A DNA stretch of 64,000 nucleotides from Bradyrhizobium cosmicum. Its GTDB lineage: Bacteria > Pseudomonadota > Alphaproteobacteria > Rhizobiales > Xanthobacteraceae. The notes under the pieces are model-generated. The model ran no database searches and had not been told where the DNA came from. It saw nothing but the letters and a program-made list of their open reading frames with translations. Numbering within the stretch: position 1 is the first letter of the stretch; each line of letters begins with the position of its first letter. Both the position numbers and the translations under genes were made by a program. The DNA lies in the NCBI RefSeq assembly GCF_007290395.2, contig NZ_CP041656.2, forward strand, positions 6,448,001 to 6,512,000, read 5' to 3'. Shown piece after piece: positions 26,096 through 35,542 of the stretch.

Positions 26096-27592
26096 TTACG
26101 CCGTCTTGATCCAGACGGCCTTCACGTTGAGATATTCCTCGACATGCTGCTTGCCGGATTCGCGGCCGTAACCGCTCATCTTGTAGCCGCCGAACGGCAC
26201 GGCCGGGTCCATCGCCTGGTAGCAATTCACCCACACCGAGCCGGCACGCAGCGATTTTGCAACCGCATGCGCCTTGCTGACGTCGCGCGTCCACAGGCCG
26301 GAGCCGAGGCCGAAGGTGGTGGCGTTGGCGCGCTTCACCAGTTCGTCCATGTCCTTGAACGCAATCGCGGAGATGACCGGACCAAAAATCTCTTCCTGCG
26401 CGATGCGCATGTTGTCCTGGACGCCCGCGAACACCGTCGGCGAGACGAAGAAGCCCTTTGAAAGCGCACCCTCGGTGACGCGACCGCCGCCGGCGAGCGC
26501 GCGGGCGCCTTCCTTCTGGCCGATGTCGAGATAGCTCGTGACCCGTTCGAGCTGCTGCTCGGAGACCAGCGGGCCGATCTGCACGTTGGGATCGAGGCCG
26601 TTGCCGACCTGCAGCTTCTTGCCGAACTCGGCGACACGGCCGACGAACTCCTCGTAGATCGACTGCTCGACGAACAGGCGCGTACCGGCGCTGCAGATCT
26701 GGCCGGAATTGGCGAACACCGCCATCGCGGCGCCGGGTACGGCGGCATCGAGGTCGGCATCCGCGAACACGATGTCCGGCGACTTGCCGCCGAGCTCGAG
26801 CGAGACGCGCTTGAGGTTACCGGCCGAGGCGCGGATGATCGACTGGCCCGTGACATGCGAGCCGGTGAACGCGACCTTGTCGACGTCGTGATGCGAGGCG
26901 AGCGCCGCGCCCGCGGTCTCGCCGTAGCCCGGCACCACGTTGATGACGCCGGGCGGCACGCCCGCCTCCATCGCGAGCTCCGCGATGCGCAGCGAGGTCA
27001 GCGGCGCCTCTTCGGCCGGCTTGAGCACCACGGTGCAGCCGGTCGCGATCGCCGGACCGATCTTCCAGATCGTCGCGGTAAGCGGACCGTTCCAGGGAAT
27101 GATGGCGCCAACGACGCCGATCGGCTCCTTCAGCGTGTAGGAGAAGATCTCGCCCGGCAGCGAGTTCTCGATGGTCTCGCCGTGGATCGCGGTGGTCTGG
27201 CCAGCGTAGTAGCGCAGCATGCCGACGGCGCGCAGGCGATAGGCGCGGGTGCGGCTGAGCGGCGCGCCCATGTCGAGCGTGTCAAGCTGCGACAATTCGT
27301 CGAAATTTTTCTCGACGAGGTCGGCGAGCTTCAAGAGCAGGTTCTGCCGCTCGAACGGCTTGACCTTGCTCCATGGTCCTTCGAAGGCCCGGCGCGCGGC
27401 GGCGACCGCACGGTCGATGTCTTCCTTGTCGCCTTCGGCGACGGTTGCGAGCAATTCGCCGGTGGCGGGGTTGTGGGTCTCGAAGCGCTTCCCGGAAGCG
27501 GCATCGACCCACTTCCCGTCGATCAGCATCTGCTTGTAGGACCCGTTGGCGAACGGATGGCGCGTGATCGGAATAGCCTGCGACACAGCCAT
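26096..27592 (-). CDS. NAD-dependent aldehyde dehydrogenase
   Basis: The 498-residue enzyme is a classical aldehyde dehydrogenase. The active-site general base Glu266 (LELGGKSP) and nucleophile Cys300 (NSGQICSAGTR) are present, with the PWNGPLTATIWKIGPA NAD-binding block and FGPVISA. It most resembles the broad-specificity PuuC/phenylacetaldehyde group. It is divergent from an SDR at 27780 (187-base gap), a pairing that suggests oxidation of an alcohol through an aldehyde. Substrate is not shown. Confidence 0.93.
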   Translation of the reverse strand: MAVSQAIPITRHPFANGSYKQMLIDGKWVDAASGKRFETHNPATGELLATVAEGDKEDIDRAVAAARRAFEGPWSKVKPFERQNLLLKLADLVEKNFDELSQLDTLDMGAPLSRTRAYRLRAVGMLRYYAGQTTAIHGETIENSLPGEIFSYTLKEPIGVVGAIIPWNGPLTATIWKIGPAIATGCTVVLKPAEEAPLTSLRIAELAMEAGVPPGVINVVPGYGETAGAALASHHDVDKVAFTGSHVTGQSIIRASAGNLKRVSLELGGKSPDIVFADADLDAAVPGAAMAVFANSGQICSAGTRLFVEQSIYEEFVGRVAEFGKKLQVGNGLDPNVQIGPLVSEQQLERVTSYLDIGQKEGARALAGGGRVTEGALSKGFFVSPTVFAGVQDNMRIAQEEIFGPVISAIAFKDMDELVKRANATTFGLGSGLWTRDVSKAHAVAKSLRAGSVWVNCYQAMDPAVPFGGYKMSGYGRESGKQHVEEYLNVKAVWIKTA

Positions 27593-27779
27593 GGCTGCAC
27601 TCCCTGTCAGGTAATTGTTTGAGTTCGATCTGGGCGGGATCGTTAGGTGAACGAGACTACAGCGGTGCCGGAGAGGCGTAAAGGCAGCGTGGAACGAGGA
27701 CCTCCCATGCCGACTTGTGCAGGGTCGCGCGAGCGCCGTGTTATAGTTCTACCGAGGCCCCTCCTCCGGAGACACACCC

Positions 27780-28625
27780 ATGCCGCATCCCGCCATCATC
27801 AAAGACAATGTTGCCGTGATCACCGGCGGCGCATCCGGAATCGGACTGGCTGCCGCCCTTGCCTTTGCGCGTGCCGGCTTGAAGGTGTGCATCGCCGATG
27901 TCGACGAGGCACGGCTGGCGGAGGCCGCAACAAAACTGTCATCCGTCGCTTCTGCCACACACGTGATGACCGTCGCGGTCGACGTCAGCAAGGCAGAGAG
28001 CGTCAAGGAACTGGAACGTGCCGTCGGCGCGCATTTCGGCGGCACCGATATTCTCATGAACAATGCCGGCATCCAGCCCGGCAGCACGCTGTTCGCCGAA
28101 CCCGACAATTGGCAGCGCATCATCGGCGTCAACATGTGGGGCATCATCAACGGCTCGCGCATCTTCGCGCCCGGCATGATCGCACGCGGCAAGGCCGGCC
28201 TCATCATCAACACCGGTTCGAAGCAGGGCATCACCACGCCGCCCGGCGATCCCGCCTACAACGTCTCCAAGGCCGGCGTGAAGGCGTTTGCGGAAGCCCT
28301 CCAGCACGAGTTGCGAAGCACGAAAGACTGCCGCATCAGCGCGCATCTGCTGATTCCCGGCTTCGTCTTCACCGGGCTGACCGCGAAGGGCCGCACCGAG
28401 AAGCCGGCCGGCGCCTGGACGCCGGAGCAGACCGTGGATTTCATGCTGGCGCGGCTGGAAGCCGGCGACTTCTACATCCTGTGCCCGGACAACGACGTGC
28501 CGCGCGCGCTCGACGAGAAACGCATGCTCTGGGCCGCCGGCGATATCGTCGAGAACCGTCCGCCGCTATCGCGCTGGCATCCGGATTATGCGGATGCGTT
28601 CGCGAAGTTCGTGAAGGGCAGCTGA
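27780..28625 (+). CDS. short-chain dehydrogenase/reductase
   Basis: The 281-residue SDR has the cofactor motif GGASGIGLA (residues 16-24), the NNAG motif and the catalytic pair in DPAYNVSKAG (Tyr-x3-Lys). The segment SKQGI before it differs from the common Ser-rich strand, but Ser/Thr in NTGSKQG can serve. The acidic residue after strand 2 (DVDEA) suggests NAD rather than NADP. It is divergent from aldehyde dehydrogenase. Confidence 0.9.
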   Translation: MPHPAIIKDNVAVITGGASGIGLAAALAFARAGLKVCIADVDEARLAEAATKLSSVASATHVMTVAVDVSKAESVKELERAVGAHFGGTDILMNNAGIQPGSTLFAEPDNWQRIIGVNMWGIINGSRIFAPGMIARGKAGLIINTGSKQGITTPPGDPAYNVSKAGVKAFAEALQHELRSTKDCRISAHLLIPGFVFTGLTAKGRTEKPAGAWTPEQTVDFMLARLEAGDFYILCPDNDVPRALDEKRMLWAAGDIVENRPPLSRWHPDYADAFAKFVKGS

Positions 28626-28635
28626 AGGGCCCGGT

Positions 28636-28842
28636 CTACAGCGTTTCCTGCTGCTGCCCGCATTGCTTGCAGGCGAACTTGACGCGGGTCTGGCCCTTGG
28701 GAGCCTGCACCCGGTTCGGGGCGCCACACTTGCCGCACACCGCCTCGATGCGGGTATCGCCCTGCTTGACCACGATGGACTTCTTTTCCATCGATTCGCG
28801 GATCAGGCGCTCGGCCTCCTCTCGCAGGGATTGTTTGGACAA
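28636..28842 (-). CDS. small zinc-ribbon protein
   Basis: The 68-residue protein has an alpha-helical N-terminus (SLREEAERLIRESMEKK) and a C-terminal zinc ribbon with CGKCGAPNR and CKQCGQQQ, two Cys-x2-Cys knuckles 18 residues apart. It is convergent with the SDR, ten bases away. Such short ribbons may bind nucleic acid or protein; the role is unknown. Confidence 0.75.
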   Translation of the reverse strand: MSKQSLREEAERLIRESMEKKSIVVKQGDTRIEAVCGKCGAPNRVQAPKGQTRVKFACKQCGQQQETL

Positions 28843-29070
28843 GGCTCATCTCCGCAATGAATGCGGGCGAGCCTTATCGCACCTGCGTCGAAATCACAAT
28901 CCGAAACGGCCGCCCGGACCTCGACAATCCCATGGCTGGCCTTGACGTGCATCGGAAACATCCCGGCGACATGCAGGCATTTTGCAGTTCCCAGGAACCG
29001 TCATGGGCCGACGGATGCCGCAGCATCCGCCGCCCTGTATCGGTATGGCTTCGTTCGCCCGACGCGCTCG

Positions 29071-29098
29071 TTCAAGCCGCCTTGTTCAAGCCGCCTTG
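29071..29098. repeat. tandem 14-bp duplication at the 3' end of the yiaA-like gene
   Basis: TTCAAGCCGCCTTG occurs twice with no gap (29071-29084 and 29085-29098). The second copy encodes the last residues of the YiaA-like protein and its stop (29086-29088); the first lies just beyond it. Confidence 0.7.
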
Positions 29099-29361
29099 GA
29101 GACTTCCATCAGCAAACGTTCGGCCTTGGCATCCTCGATGCGGTTCACCAGCCGGCTGCTCTCGTGGTTGTCGCGGACCGTCTTGGTCAAGGTGATGCAG
29201 GTCTGGATCAGCATGACGATCCCCATGGTGAGATAACCCTTCATCCAGAGGTCGATCGGCAGGAAGAAGACGCCGATGGCGACGAGGAAAGCGGAGGCCG
29301 CGAAAGACGCGTAAGTGAAGGTCACCCAGGCGCTGCTGTGGGGCTGTCCGTTCTGATTCAT
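29086..29361 (-). CDS. YiaA/YiaB family inner-membrane protein
   Basis: The 91-residue protein has the two-helix YiaAB domain (WVTFTYASFAASAFLVAIGV and WMKGYLTMGIVMLIQTCITL) followed by the conserved TKTVRDNHESSRLVNRIEDA tail. It is downstream of the PspA-type gene on the same strand (40-base gap), so the pair is probably an envelope-stress operon regulated by the divergent TetR. Confidence 0.9.
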   Translation of the reverse strand: MNQNGQPHSSAWVTFTYASFAASAFLVAIGVFFLPIDLWMKGYLTMGIVMLIQTCITLTKTVRDNHESSRLVNRIEDAKAERLLMEVSKAA

Positions 29362-29401
29362 GATGGTCTCCTGTTGGTTTGCGTGATGATGCGGATTGAG
29401 A

Positions 29402-30097
29402 TCAGGCAGTCGGCATGCGCTTGGACTTCAACCGCGCCAGCACGTCGTCCGCGGTCGTCTTGAGCCGGGGGCCGAAGCCCTGCTCGGCTAGTCTCTCGGC
29501 GGTGGCGAGCGGGCCGGTGGCCGCGTCGAGTTCGACCAGCGCATCGTCCGCGGCCTGGGCTTCCATCTGGCGGTCGCGCAGGCGCCTCAAGGTGCTCTCC
29601 GCCTCGGGCAGCGTGGATTCGTAGGGGCGTGCGGCCTCGATGCCGCTGCGGCGAATGGAGCGCACCGCTTCCGAGGCACGAGCGACGCGGCGACCTCGGT
29701 CGAGTTCGGTGATGCGGGCATGAGCGTTTGCGACATGCCGCTTCAGGCGGGCGATCTCGGTTGCGAACAGCGCGCGCGCCGTCATTGCCGCATCGCGGTC
29801 GGCCTCCAGGCCTGCGATAGCTTCGGCCGCGTCCCGGGCGAGATCCTCGCGGCCGGCCTCGAGCGCCGCAACCGCGCGGGTCTCGAGATCGGCGATGCGG
29901 GCGATGGTCGCCTCGAGCTTGCGGCCTTCCTGCTGGTCCTGCGCGATCGCCAGCGCCAGCGTTCGTTTGCTGCGCTCGACGGCGGCGGCCGCGTCGCGCA
30001 GTTGCTGGTCTAGGATCAGAAGAGCCGTACGGTCCTCCAGCTCCTCGCCTGCGGCGGCAACACTGCCGCGGAAAAGTGTCATGACGGTCTTGAACAT
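29402..30097 (-). CDS. PspA/IM30 family coiled-coil membrane-stress protein
   Basis: The 231-residue protein is mostly helical coiled coil and begins MFKTVMTLFRGSVAAAGEEL, the amphipathic membrane-binding helix typical of PspA/IM30 proteins, followed by ALLILDQQLRDAAAAVERSK. Members polymerise on stressed inner membranes and limit proton leakage. The frame is open to 30163, inside the divergent promoter, but the ATG at 30097 after GGGAGCAGCAG starts the family N-terminus. It is encoded with a YiaA-type protein and divergently from a TetR; three palindromes between them look like its operators. Confidence 0.85.
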   Translation of the reverse strand: MFKTVMTLFRGSVAAAGEELEDRTALLILDQQLRDAAAAVERSKRTLALAIAQDQQEGRKLEATIARIADLETRAVAALEAGREDLARDAAEAIAGLEADRDAAMTARALFATEIARLKRHVANAHARITELDRGRRVARASEAVRSIRRSGIEAARPYESTLPEAESTLRRLRDRQMEAQAADDALVELDAATGPLATAERLAEQGFGPRLKTTADDVLARLKSKRMPTA

Positions 30098-30113
30098 CTG
30101 CTGCTCCCTGTTA

Positions 30114-30185
30114 TGAGCGTTGCTCACCAATGGTTTGTAGCAGCAACCTTGAACATCGTTCAAGAAAAAATTGAGCAGCGCTCAA
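30114..30185. promoter_or_regulatory. three-palindrome TetR operator region
   Basis: Palindromes TGAGC-GTT-GCTCA (30114-30126), TTGAAC-ATC-GTTCAA (30149-30163) and TTGAGC-AGC-GCTCAA (30171-30185) share the pattern TTGARC-N3-GYTCAA. The last two are centred 22 bases apart, two helical turns. They sit between the pspA-like start (30097) and the tetR start (30201), the place for joint and auto-repression. Function is inferred. Confidence 0.7.
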
Positions 30186-30200
30186 GAATTTTATCAGCAA

Positions 30201-30809
30201 ATGTCTAAAGCCCTGGAACGTCGAGAGAAATTGCGATCCGACCTGATCCTAGCGGCGGAGCGGATGATCGCGAACCGCGGATTGGCCGGCCTGAAGACCC
30301 GCGATCTCGCCCGCGAGATTGGCTGCGCCAATGGTGCGGTCTACAATCTCGTTGCTGATGTGGACGAGTTGATCCTGCGGGTCGGCTCACGCACGCTGCG
30401 TCGGCTCGACGAGGCACTCAGCGCGGCGGAAAGCGCGGGCGAACCGTCGCCGCAGCAGACCCTGGTCCGGATCGCGATTGCTTATTGCGATTTCGCCGCG
30501 GAAAATCTCCAGCTCTGGCGCGCGCTGTTCGAGCACCGCATGGCGACTGACAAAACCGTGCCCGATTGGTCCGTCGACGACCAAATGCGGCTGTTCCGCC
30601 ATATCTACCGGCCGCTGGCCGCGCTGTTTCCACAGCGCAGCCCGGACGAGCTCGGCATCACCGCGCGCAGCCTGTTCTCGGCTGTGCATGGCATGGTGGC
30701 GCTGGGACTCGAACAAAAACTGGTCGCCGTTCCGCTGCCAGCGCTGCGCAAGGAAATCGCGGGCCTCGTGCGCGCGATGATCGACGGGTTGATCGCGCAA
30801 CCGAGCTAG
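30201..30809 (+). CDS. TetR/AcrR family transcriptional regulator
   Basis: The 202-residue protein has a TetR N-terminal helix-turn-helix (ILAAERMIANRGLAGLKTRD then LAREIGCANGAVYNLVADVD, residues 15-55) and an all-helical ligand domain with a WHG-type C-terminus. The ATG at 30201 gives MSKALERREKL; an upstream TTG at 30171 lies within an operator palindrome and is unlikely. Divergent from the pspA-yiaA operon, with three matching palindromes between, so it probably represses both. Confidence 0.92.
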   Translation: MSKALERREKLRSDLILAAERMIANRGLAGLKTRDLAREIGCANGAVYNLVADVDELILRVGSRTLRRLDEALSAAESAGEPSPQQTLVRIAIAYCDFAAENLQLWRALFEHRMATDKTVPDWSVDDQMRLFRHIYRPLAALFPQRSPDELGITARSLFSAVHGMVALGLEQKLVAVPLPALRKEIAGLVRAMIDGLIAQPS

Positions 30810-30874
30810 CTGCACGCTCGTCGTGGCATGCCCCTTGCCTCCTCGTATCCTGAGTTTCTCTTGAGGAGGCAGCG

Positions 30875-32497
30875 ATGAGCGCATCATCTTCCGGTATGAA
30901 CCGCCGCAGCGTCCTGCTCGGCGGCCTCGGTGTCGCCGGCGCAACGCTCGTCGCGCCGCGCTTCGCCTCTGCGCAAGGGCGCGCGGAGACGCTGCTGGTG
31001 GTGCAGGAGCTGGGGCCGAACTCGCTCGACATGCAGGGCGTCGGCTCCAACCAGACCGTGAACGGCCTGTCCTGGAATTGCTACGACCGCCTGCTCTCCT
31101 ACGCTTCCAGGACATTGCCCGACGGCACGGTGTCCTACGACCGGGAAAAGCTCGCGCCTGAACTAGCCGAAAGCTGGGAGGTCGCCGCCGACGGCATGTC
31201 GTGCACTTTCAAATTGCGGAAGGACGCAAAATTCCACGACGGCGCGCCGGTGACCGCGAAGGACGTCAAATGGTCGTTCGACCGCGCGGTGAAGGTCGGC
31301 GGCTTTCCGACCTTCCAGATGTCGGCGGGATCGCTGGAAAAGCCCGAGCAGTTCGTCGTTGTCGACGACCACACCTTCCGCATCGACTATGTGCGCAAGG
31401 ACAAGATGCTGCTGTTCAACGTCGCGGTGGTGGTGCCCTTCATCATCAACTCCGAGCTTGCCAAGAAGAACGCGACCGCCGAGGACCCGTGGGCGCTGGC
31501 GTGGCTCAGGACCAACGAAGCCGGCGGCGGCGCCTACAGGATCGAGAGCTGGAAGCCCGGCAGCGAGACCGTGCTGACGCGTTTCGACGACTGGAAGAGC
31601 GGACCGCTGCCGAAGGTCAAACGCGTGATCGCACGCGACGTGCCCTCCGCCGGCACGCGCCGCGCGATGCTGGAACGGGGCGATGCGGATCTCTCCAGCG
31701 GCTTTGCCCCGCGTGACTTCGAGCAGATCATCAAGGAGGGCAAGGTCAAGGTCTCGGGCGTGCCGATACCGAACGCGCTCTGGTACGTGGCGCTGAACAC
31801 CGCGAAGCCGCCGTTCGACAATGTGAAGCTGCGTCAGGCCATCGCTTGGGCGATGCCCTACGAGCAGATCCAGAGCAGCGCGTTCTTTGGCCGTGCCGTT
31901 CCGATGTATGGCGGAGCTCCAGAGGTTTCAAAGCCGGTCTGGCCGCAACCATCTCCTTATGTCACCGATCTCGACAAGGCCAAGGCCCTGATGAAGGAAG
32001 CAGGCTTCGAGTCCGGACTTGAAACGACGCTGTCGCTCGACACCGGTACAGCGACCGTCGGCGAGCCGACCGCGATCCTGATCCAGGAGAGTCTTGCAAA
32101 AATCGGCATCAAGGCGTCGATCGAAAAAATCCCCGGCGCGAACTGGCGCACGACGCTGAACAAGAAGGAGCTGCCGCTCGCGCTCAACCGCTTCAGCGGC
32201 TGGCTCGACTATCCCGAATATTACTTCTACTGGAATTTCCACGGCAACAATTCGATCTTCAACATCTCCTCCTATCAGAACAAGGAGATGGACGCGCTGA
32301 TCGACAAGGCGCGGTTCACCACGGATGCGGCCGAGTACGACAAGTCCGTGAAGGATTTCGTCGCGCTCTGCATGCGCGACGTTCCCGTCGTTCCGCTCAA
32401 CCAGCCGATCCACGACGTCGCCATGCAGAAGGCCGTCAGCGGCTACGAGTTCTGGTTTCACCGTGAGCCGGACTACCGTCAGTTCGCGAAGGGCTGA
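30875..32497 (+). CDS. family 5 (peptide/nickel-type) ABC transporter binding protein
   Basis: The 540-residue protein is a large periplasmic solute-binding protein of the DppA/OppA class. The N-terminus has a probable Tat signal (NRRSVLLGGLGVAGATLV, cleavage near ASA-Q). The middle carries the AESWEVAADGMSCTFKLRKD and FHDGAPVTAKDVKWSFDRAV blocks that define family 5. A GAGGAGG ribosome site precedes the ATG. No permease or ATPase gene is adjacent, so it is an orphan binding protein or its partners are elsewhere. Confidence 0.92.
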   Translation: MSASSSGMNRRSVLLGGLGVAGATLVAPRFASAQGRAETLLVVQELGPNSLDMQGVGSNQTVNGLSWNCYDRLLSYASRTLPDGTVSYDREKLAPELAESWEVAADGMSCTFKLRKDAKFHDGAPVTAKDVKWSFDRAVKVGGFPTFQMSAGSLEKPEQFVVVDDHTFRIDYVRKDKMLLFNVAVVVPFIINSELAKKNATAEDPWALAWLRTNEAGGGAYRIESWKPGSETVLTRFDDWKSGPLPKVKRVIARDVPSAGTRRAMLERGDADLSSGFAPRDFEQIIKEGKVKVSGVPIPNALWYVALNTAKPPFDNVKLRQAIAWAMPYEQIQSSAFFGRAVPMYGGAPEVSKPVWPQPSPYVTDLDKAKALMKEAGFESGLETTLSLDTGTATVGEPTAILIQESLAKIGIKASIEKIPGANWRTTLNKKELPLALNRFSGWLDYPEYYFYWNFHGNNSIFNISSYQNKEMDALIDKARFTTDAAEYDKSVKDFVALCMRDVPVVPLNQPIHDVAMQKAVSGYEFWFHREPDYRQFAKG

Positions 32498-33837
32498 TTC
32501 TTGTCGACGACGTGCACGACGCTGGACGTGGCTCGCGCCTGCTCGACCGGAAAGCCCCGTTGCAGCCGCGCCTCGCTCGCGCGCAGCATCGCCGCGTCGA
32601 GCTTGCCTTGCCGCGATCCGTCGAGCGCGCAGGCGAAGACCCGGTAGAACTGCGCGCCGTCATAGGCGACCAGTAGCCGGTCGACGCCAGCGTTGATTGC
32701 CTCGACCACGGCCTTGCAGACGTCGTTCTGGTAGATCGCCCCCATCACGAGGTCGTCGGTCATGACGACACCCTGGTAACCCCATTTGTCGCGGATGATC
32801 CCTTCGACCACGCGCTTCGAATGCGAGGCGGCGCGATCGGGATCCACGGCCGTGAGCGTGACATGGCCGACCATCAACGCGCTGCGGGAATGCGACAGCA
32901 CCTAGCGGAACGGGAGCCAGTCGGTCGCTTCCAGTTCCCTGACCGGCGTATCGAGATTGGCGCTGAAGTGATGGGTATCGGTGCGTACGCGGCCAATACC
33001 CGGGAAATGCTTCAGCGTCGCGCCAACACCCGTCTCTTCCAACCCGCGGACGTAAGCGCTCGCGATCGCGCTGACGACGGCCGGGTCTGTCGCAATCGCC
33101 CGATAGCCGATCAGCGTATAGAAATCGAGGCGGTTACGCCGGACTGGCGGCTTGAGGTCGAGCACCGGTGCGAGATTGAGGTTGACGCCGAGTCCGGCGA
33201 GTTCGCGGCCGTGGATGCGGCCGAACTCTTCCGCCTTGGCCTGCTGCTCGTCGGGGGCGAGCCCGGTGAGCGTCGCAAGCGCCGGCAACTTCGTCAACGG
33301 CGGCGCGAGATGCCCGACGATGCCGCCTTCCTGATCGGCAGCGACGACCAGCGGCGGCAGGCCAGCGGCACGCCGCCTGTCCTGCAGCGCCGCGATCTCG
33401 GCACGCAACGCTTCGATGGTCCGGCCGCGAATATTGTGCCGGGTGACGTAGACGCCGCCGATCAAGCCCTGCTCGGCAAGGCGTGCGACCTCGGGAAACG
33501 ACGAATAACCGACCATGAAGTGCGGCCCGAGCTGACGCGCCTCGGCCGCACTTGCGCTGAGAACATCGTGCTTGCGCAGTTCAAACTCGAGATGCGCCGC
33601 GGACATCAGGAGGGGCGGCAGGCACCAGAGCGTGACGAGGAGCTTGCCCCCGATGCTGCGCCAGCGCCCCCTGCGCAGCAGGACGATGACGATCGCGATG
33701 CTTGCGACGACAAGCGCGATGTTTCCGGCGCCGCGCAGCGCGAGCAGATAGGGATCGTTCTTGTTCGCGGCCGCGAACAAGACGAGGGGCGCGGCAAGCC
33801 AGAGCAGGATGAGGCCGATGCGACGGAGCAATTGCAT
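32479..33837 (-). pseudogene. GH3 family glycosidase (NagZ-like) interrupted by an in-frame TAG
   Basis: One reading frame encodes a complete GH3 enzyme of about 452 residues, except for a TAG at 32902-32904 (codon 312). The first part (33837-32905) has two N-terminal membrane helices and the catalytic loop KHFPGIGRVRTDTHH; the second part (32901-32479) resumes exactly in frame with ALMVGHVTLTAVDPDRAASH and contains the nucleophile motif GVVMTDDLVMGAI. Both halves are otherwise intact with no frameshift. A truncated first product would lack the nucleophile, so the gene is probably inactive unless the TAG is suppressed, recent or a sequencing error. The 3' end overlaps the convergent binding-protein gene by 19 bases. 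Confidence 0.85.
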
Positions 33838-33990
33838 GATGCGTCAGGTCCAGGGAGTGGCGAATGCTTCGCACCTATCAAAGCGATCTGCGCTACGCGA
33901 TAGGCAATGACGCCCCTGCACGAAAACTGCAAAAGACTCCTGAATCCGTGCAGAGCGTGATCCCGCCTTCTGCACAAACGACGTTCAGAC

Positions 33991-34013
33991 TTCGTGATGC
34001 CATCCATCACGAA
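33991..34013. promoter_or_regulatory. 9-bp inverted repeat before the DUF4173 gene
   Basis: TTCGTGATG (33991-33999) and CATCACGAA (34005-34013) form a perfect inverted repeat with a five-base loop, ending 14 bases before the ATG at 34028. It could be an operator or a leader hairpin that covers the ribosome site. Confidence 0.4.
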
Positions 34014-34027
34014 AGGGTCTTCTGGAC

Positions 34028-35530
34028 ATGACGAGCCCGGCTACGACGTCGACTACGGACATCCAACCGATCAGGCCTTCCGCGCTGTCGGCCAGGATCA
34101 CGATGGCACTGCTGCTTGCCGCGCTCGCCGACTGGCTGTTCTACGGCCAGCGGATCGGTCTGTCGCTGGCGATCTTCGCGGTCGCGATCGCAGGCGCCTC
34201 GCTGCTCGCCAACCATGCCACGCTGGATTCTCGACGCGCTGCGATCGGCGGCATGGTCGTTGCGCTCGGTCTCGTGCCGGCTTTGGAGGAACTCTACGCA
34301 CTCTCGTTCCTGATCCTCGTCGCGGCACTGGTCATCGCCCTGCTATTGGCAACCAATCCTGAAACGACGGGACTCGCGGACCGCGCCCGGGCGCTGCGAA
34401 ATCTTGTCCTGATCGGCCCCTTCCGGTTCTTCCCCGACGCGCTTCAGGTCTTCAACATGTCGGCGTTCACCCGCGGCATTGCACTCTGGCTGATGCCGGC
34501 GGTGCTAGGCACCGTGTTCGTCGCGCTGTTCGCTGCGGCCAATCCGGTGATCGAGCAATGGGTGTCCCTGCTCAATCCGAAGGTCATCTTCGAATATGTC
34601 AGCGTCTGGCGCGTGCTGTTCTGGACCTTGATGCTGGCGCTGGTGTGGCCGTTCATCCATGTGCGCTGGCGGCGCGTGAAGAGTTCCACCGCAGTCCCCG
34701 CCGAGGCCCTGGAGCCGGAGCCCCTCGCGCCCTTCGTCCCCGCCGCGTTCCTGGGACCCTCCACCATTCTGCGCTCGCTGATCCTGTTCAACCTGCTGTT
34801 CGCGGCGCAGTCCATCCTCGACGGCATCTATCTCTGGGGCCATGTGGCGCTGCCTGCCAAAGTCACCTATGCGTCCTACGCCCATCGCGGCGCCTATCCG
34901 CTGATCGCGACCGCGCTGTTCGCCGCGGCCTTCGTGCTGGTCGCGATGCGTCCGGGCGGCCCGGCCGAGAAATCGACGGTGATCCGGCCGCTGGTCTATC
35001 TCTGGGTCGGCCAGAACGTCCTTCTCGTCGCCTCCTCCATCCTCCGCCTCGATCTCTACGTGGACATCTATATGCTGACCTATTGGCGCATCGCGGCCTT
35101 CATCTGGATGGGGCTGGTGGCGCTCGGGCTGATCCTGATCATGGCCCGCATCGTGCTCAGTCGCTCCAACCGGTGGCTCGTGGGCGCCAATCTGATCGCG
35201 CTCGCGATCGTGCTGTATGGCTGCTCGCTCATGAACTTTGATGCCTTCATTGCCGACTACAATCTGACGCACAGCAGTGAAATGTCGGGCAAGGGCGTGA
35301 CGATCGATGCCGACTATCTCCTCACACTCGGACCGCAGGCGCTGCCTGCGCTCGATCGCGTGATCGCCCATCGCCCGGGCGACGAGTGCCTTGCTCGGCG
35401 CCGCGATCGGCTTGTAGAAGCTCAGCGGCTGGCCATGGCCTGGCGTGCCTGGGGCTTTCGGAGCTGGCGGCTGCAACACAGGCTCGATGCGCAGGCCAAG
35501 AGCCCGCCCAACAGTCAGCCGGCCGGGTAA
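34028..35530 (+). CDS. DUF4173 multi-pass membrane protein
   Basis: The 500-residue protein has about 11-12 predicted helices and the DUF4173 signature segment SYAHRGAYPLIATALFAAAF (about residues 287-306), followed by VYLWVGQNVLLVASSILRL. A cytoplasmic tail rich in Arg (residues 450-500) ends the protein. It is 12 bases upstream of a CreB-like response regulator gene and so is probably part of the same operon, in the place where CreD-type inner-membrane proteins occur in other bacteria. Its biochemical function is unknown. Confidence 0.8.
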   Translation: MTSPATTSTTDIQPIRPSALSARITMALLLAALADWLFYGQRIGLSLAIFAVAIAGASLLANHATLDSRRAAIGGMVVALGLVPALEELYALSFLILVAALVIALLLATNPETTGLADRARALRNLVLIGPFRFFPDALQVFNMSAFTRGIALWLMPAVLGTVFVALFAAANPVIEQWVSLLNPKVIFEYVSVWRVLFWTLMLALVWPFIHVRWRRVKSSTAVPAEALEPEPLAPFVPAAFLGPSTILRSLILFNLLFAAQSILDGIYLWGHVALPAKVTYASYAHRGAYPLIATALFAAAFVLVAMRPGGPAEKSTVIRPLVYLWVGQNVLLVASSILRLDLYVDIYMLTYWRIAAFIWMGLVALGLILIMARIVLSRSNRWLVGANLIALAIVLYGCSLMNFDAFIADYNLTHSSEMSGKGVTIDADYLLTLGPQALPALDRVIAHRPGDECLARRRDRLVEAQRLAMAWRAWGFRSWRLQHRLDAQAKSPPNSQPAG

Positions 35531-35542
35531 GCGGAGAAATTC

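Noticed and set aside
28857..29195. 112-codon plus frame after the zinc-ribbon gene
   Set aside because: The first 40 residues look plausible (RTCVEITIRNGRPDL) but the frame runs antisense into the YiaA-like gene, and no ribosome site is present.
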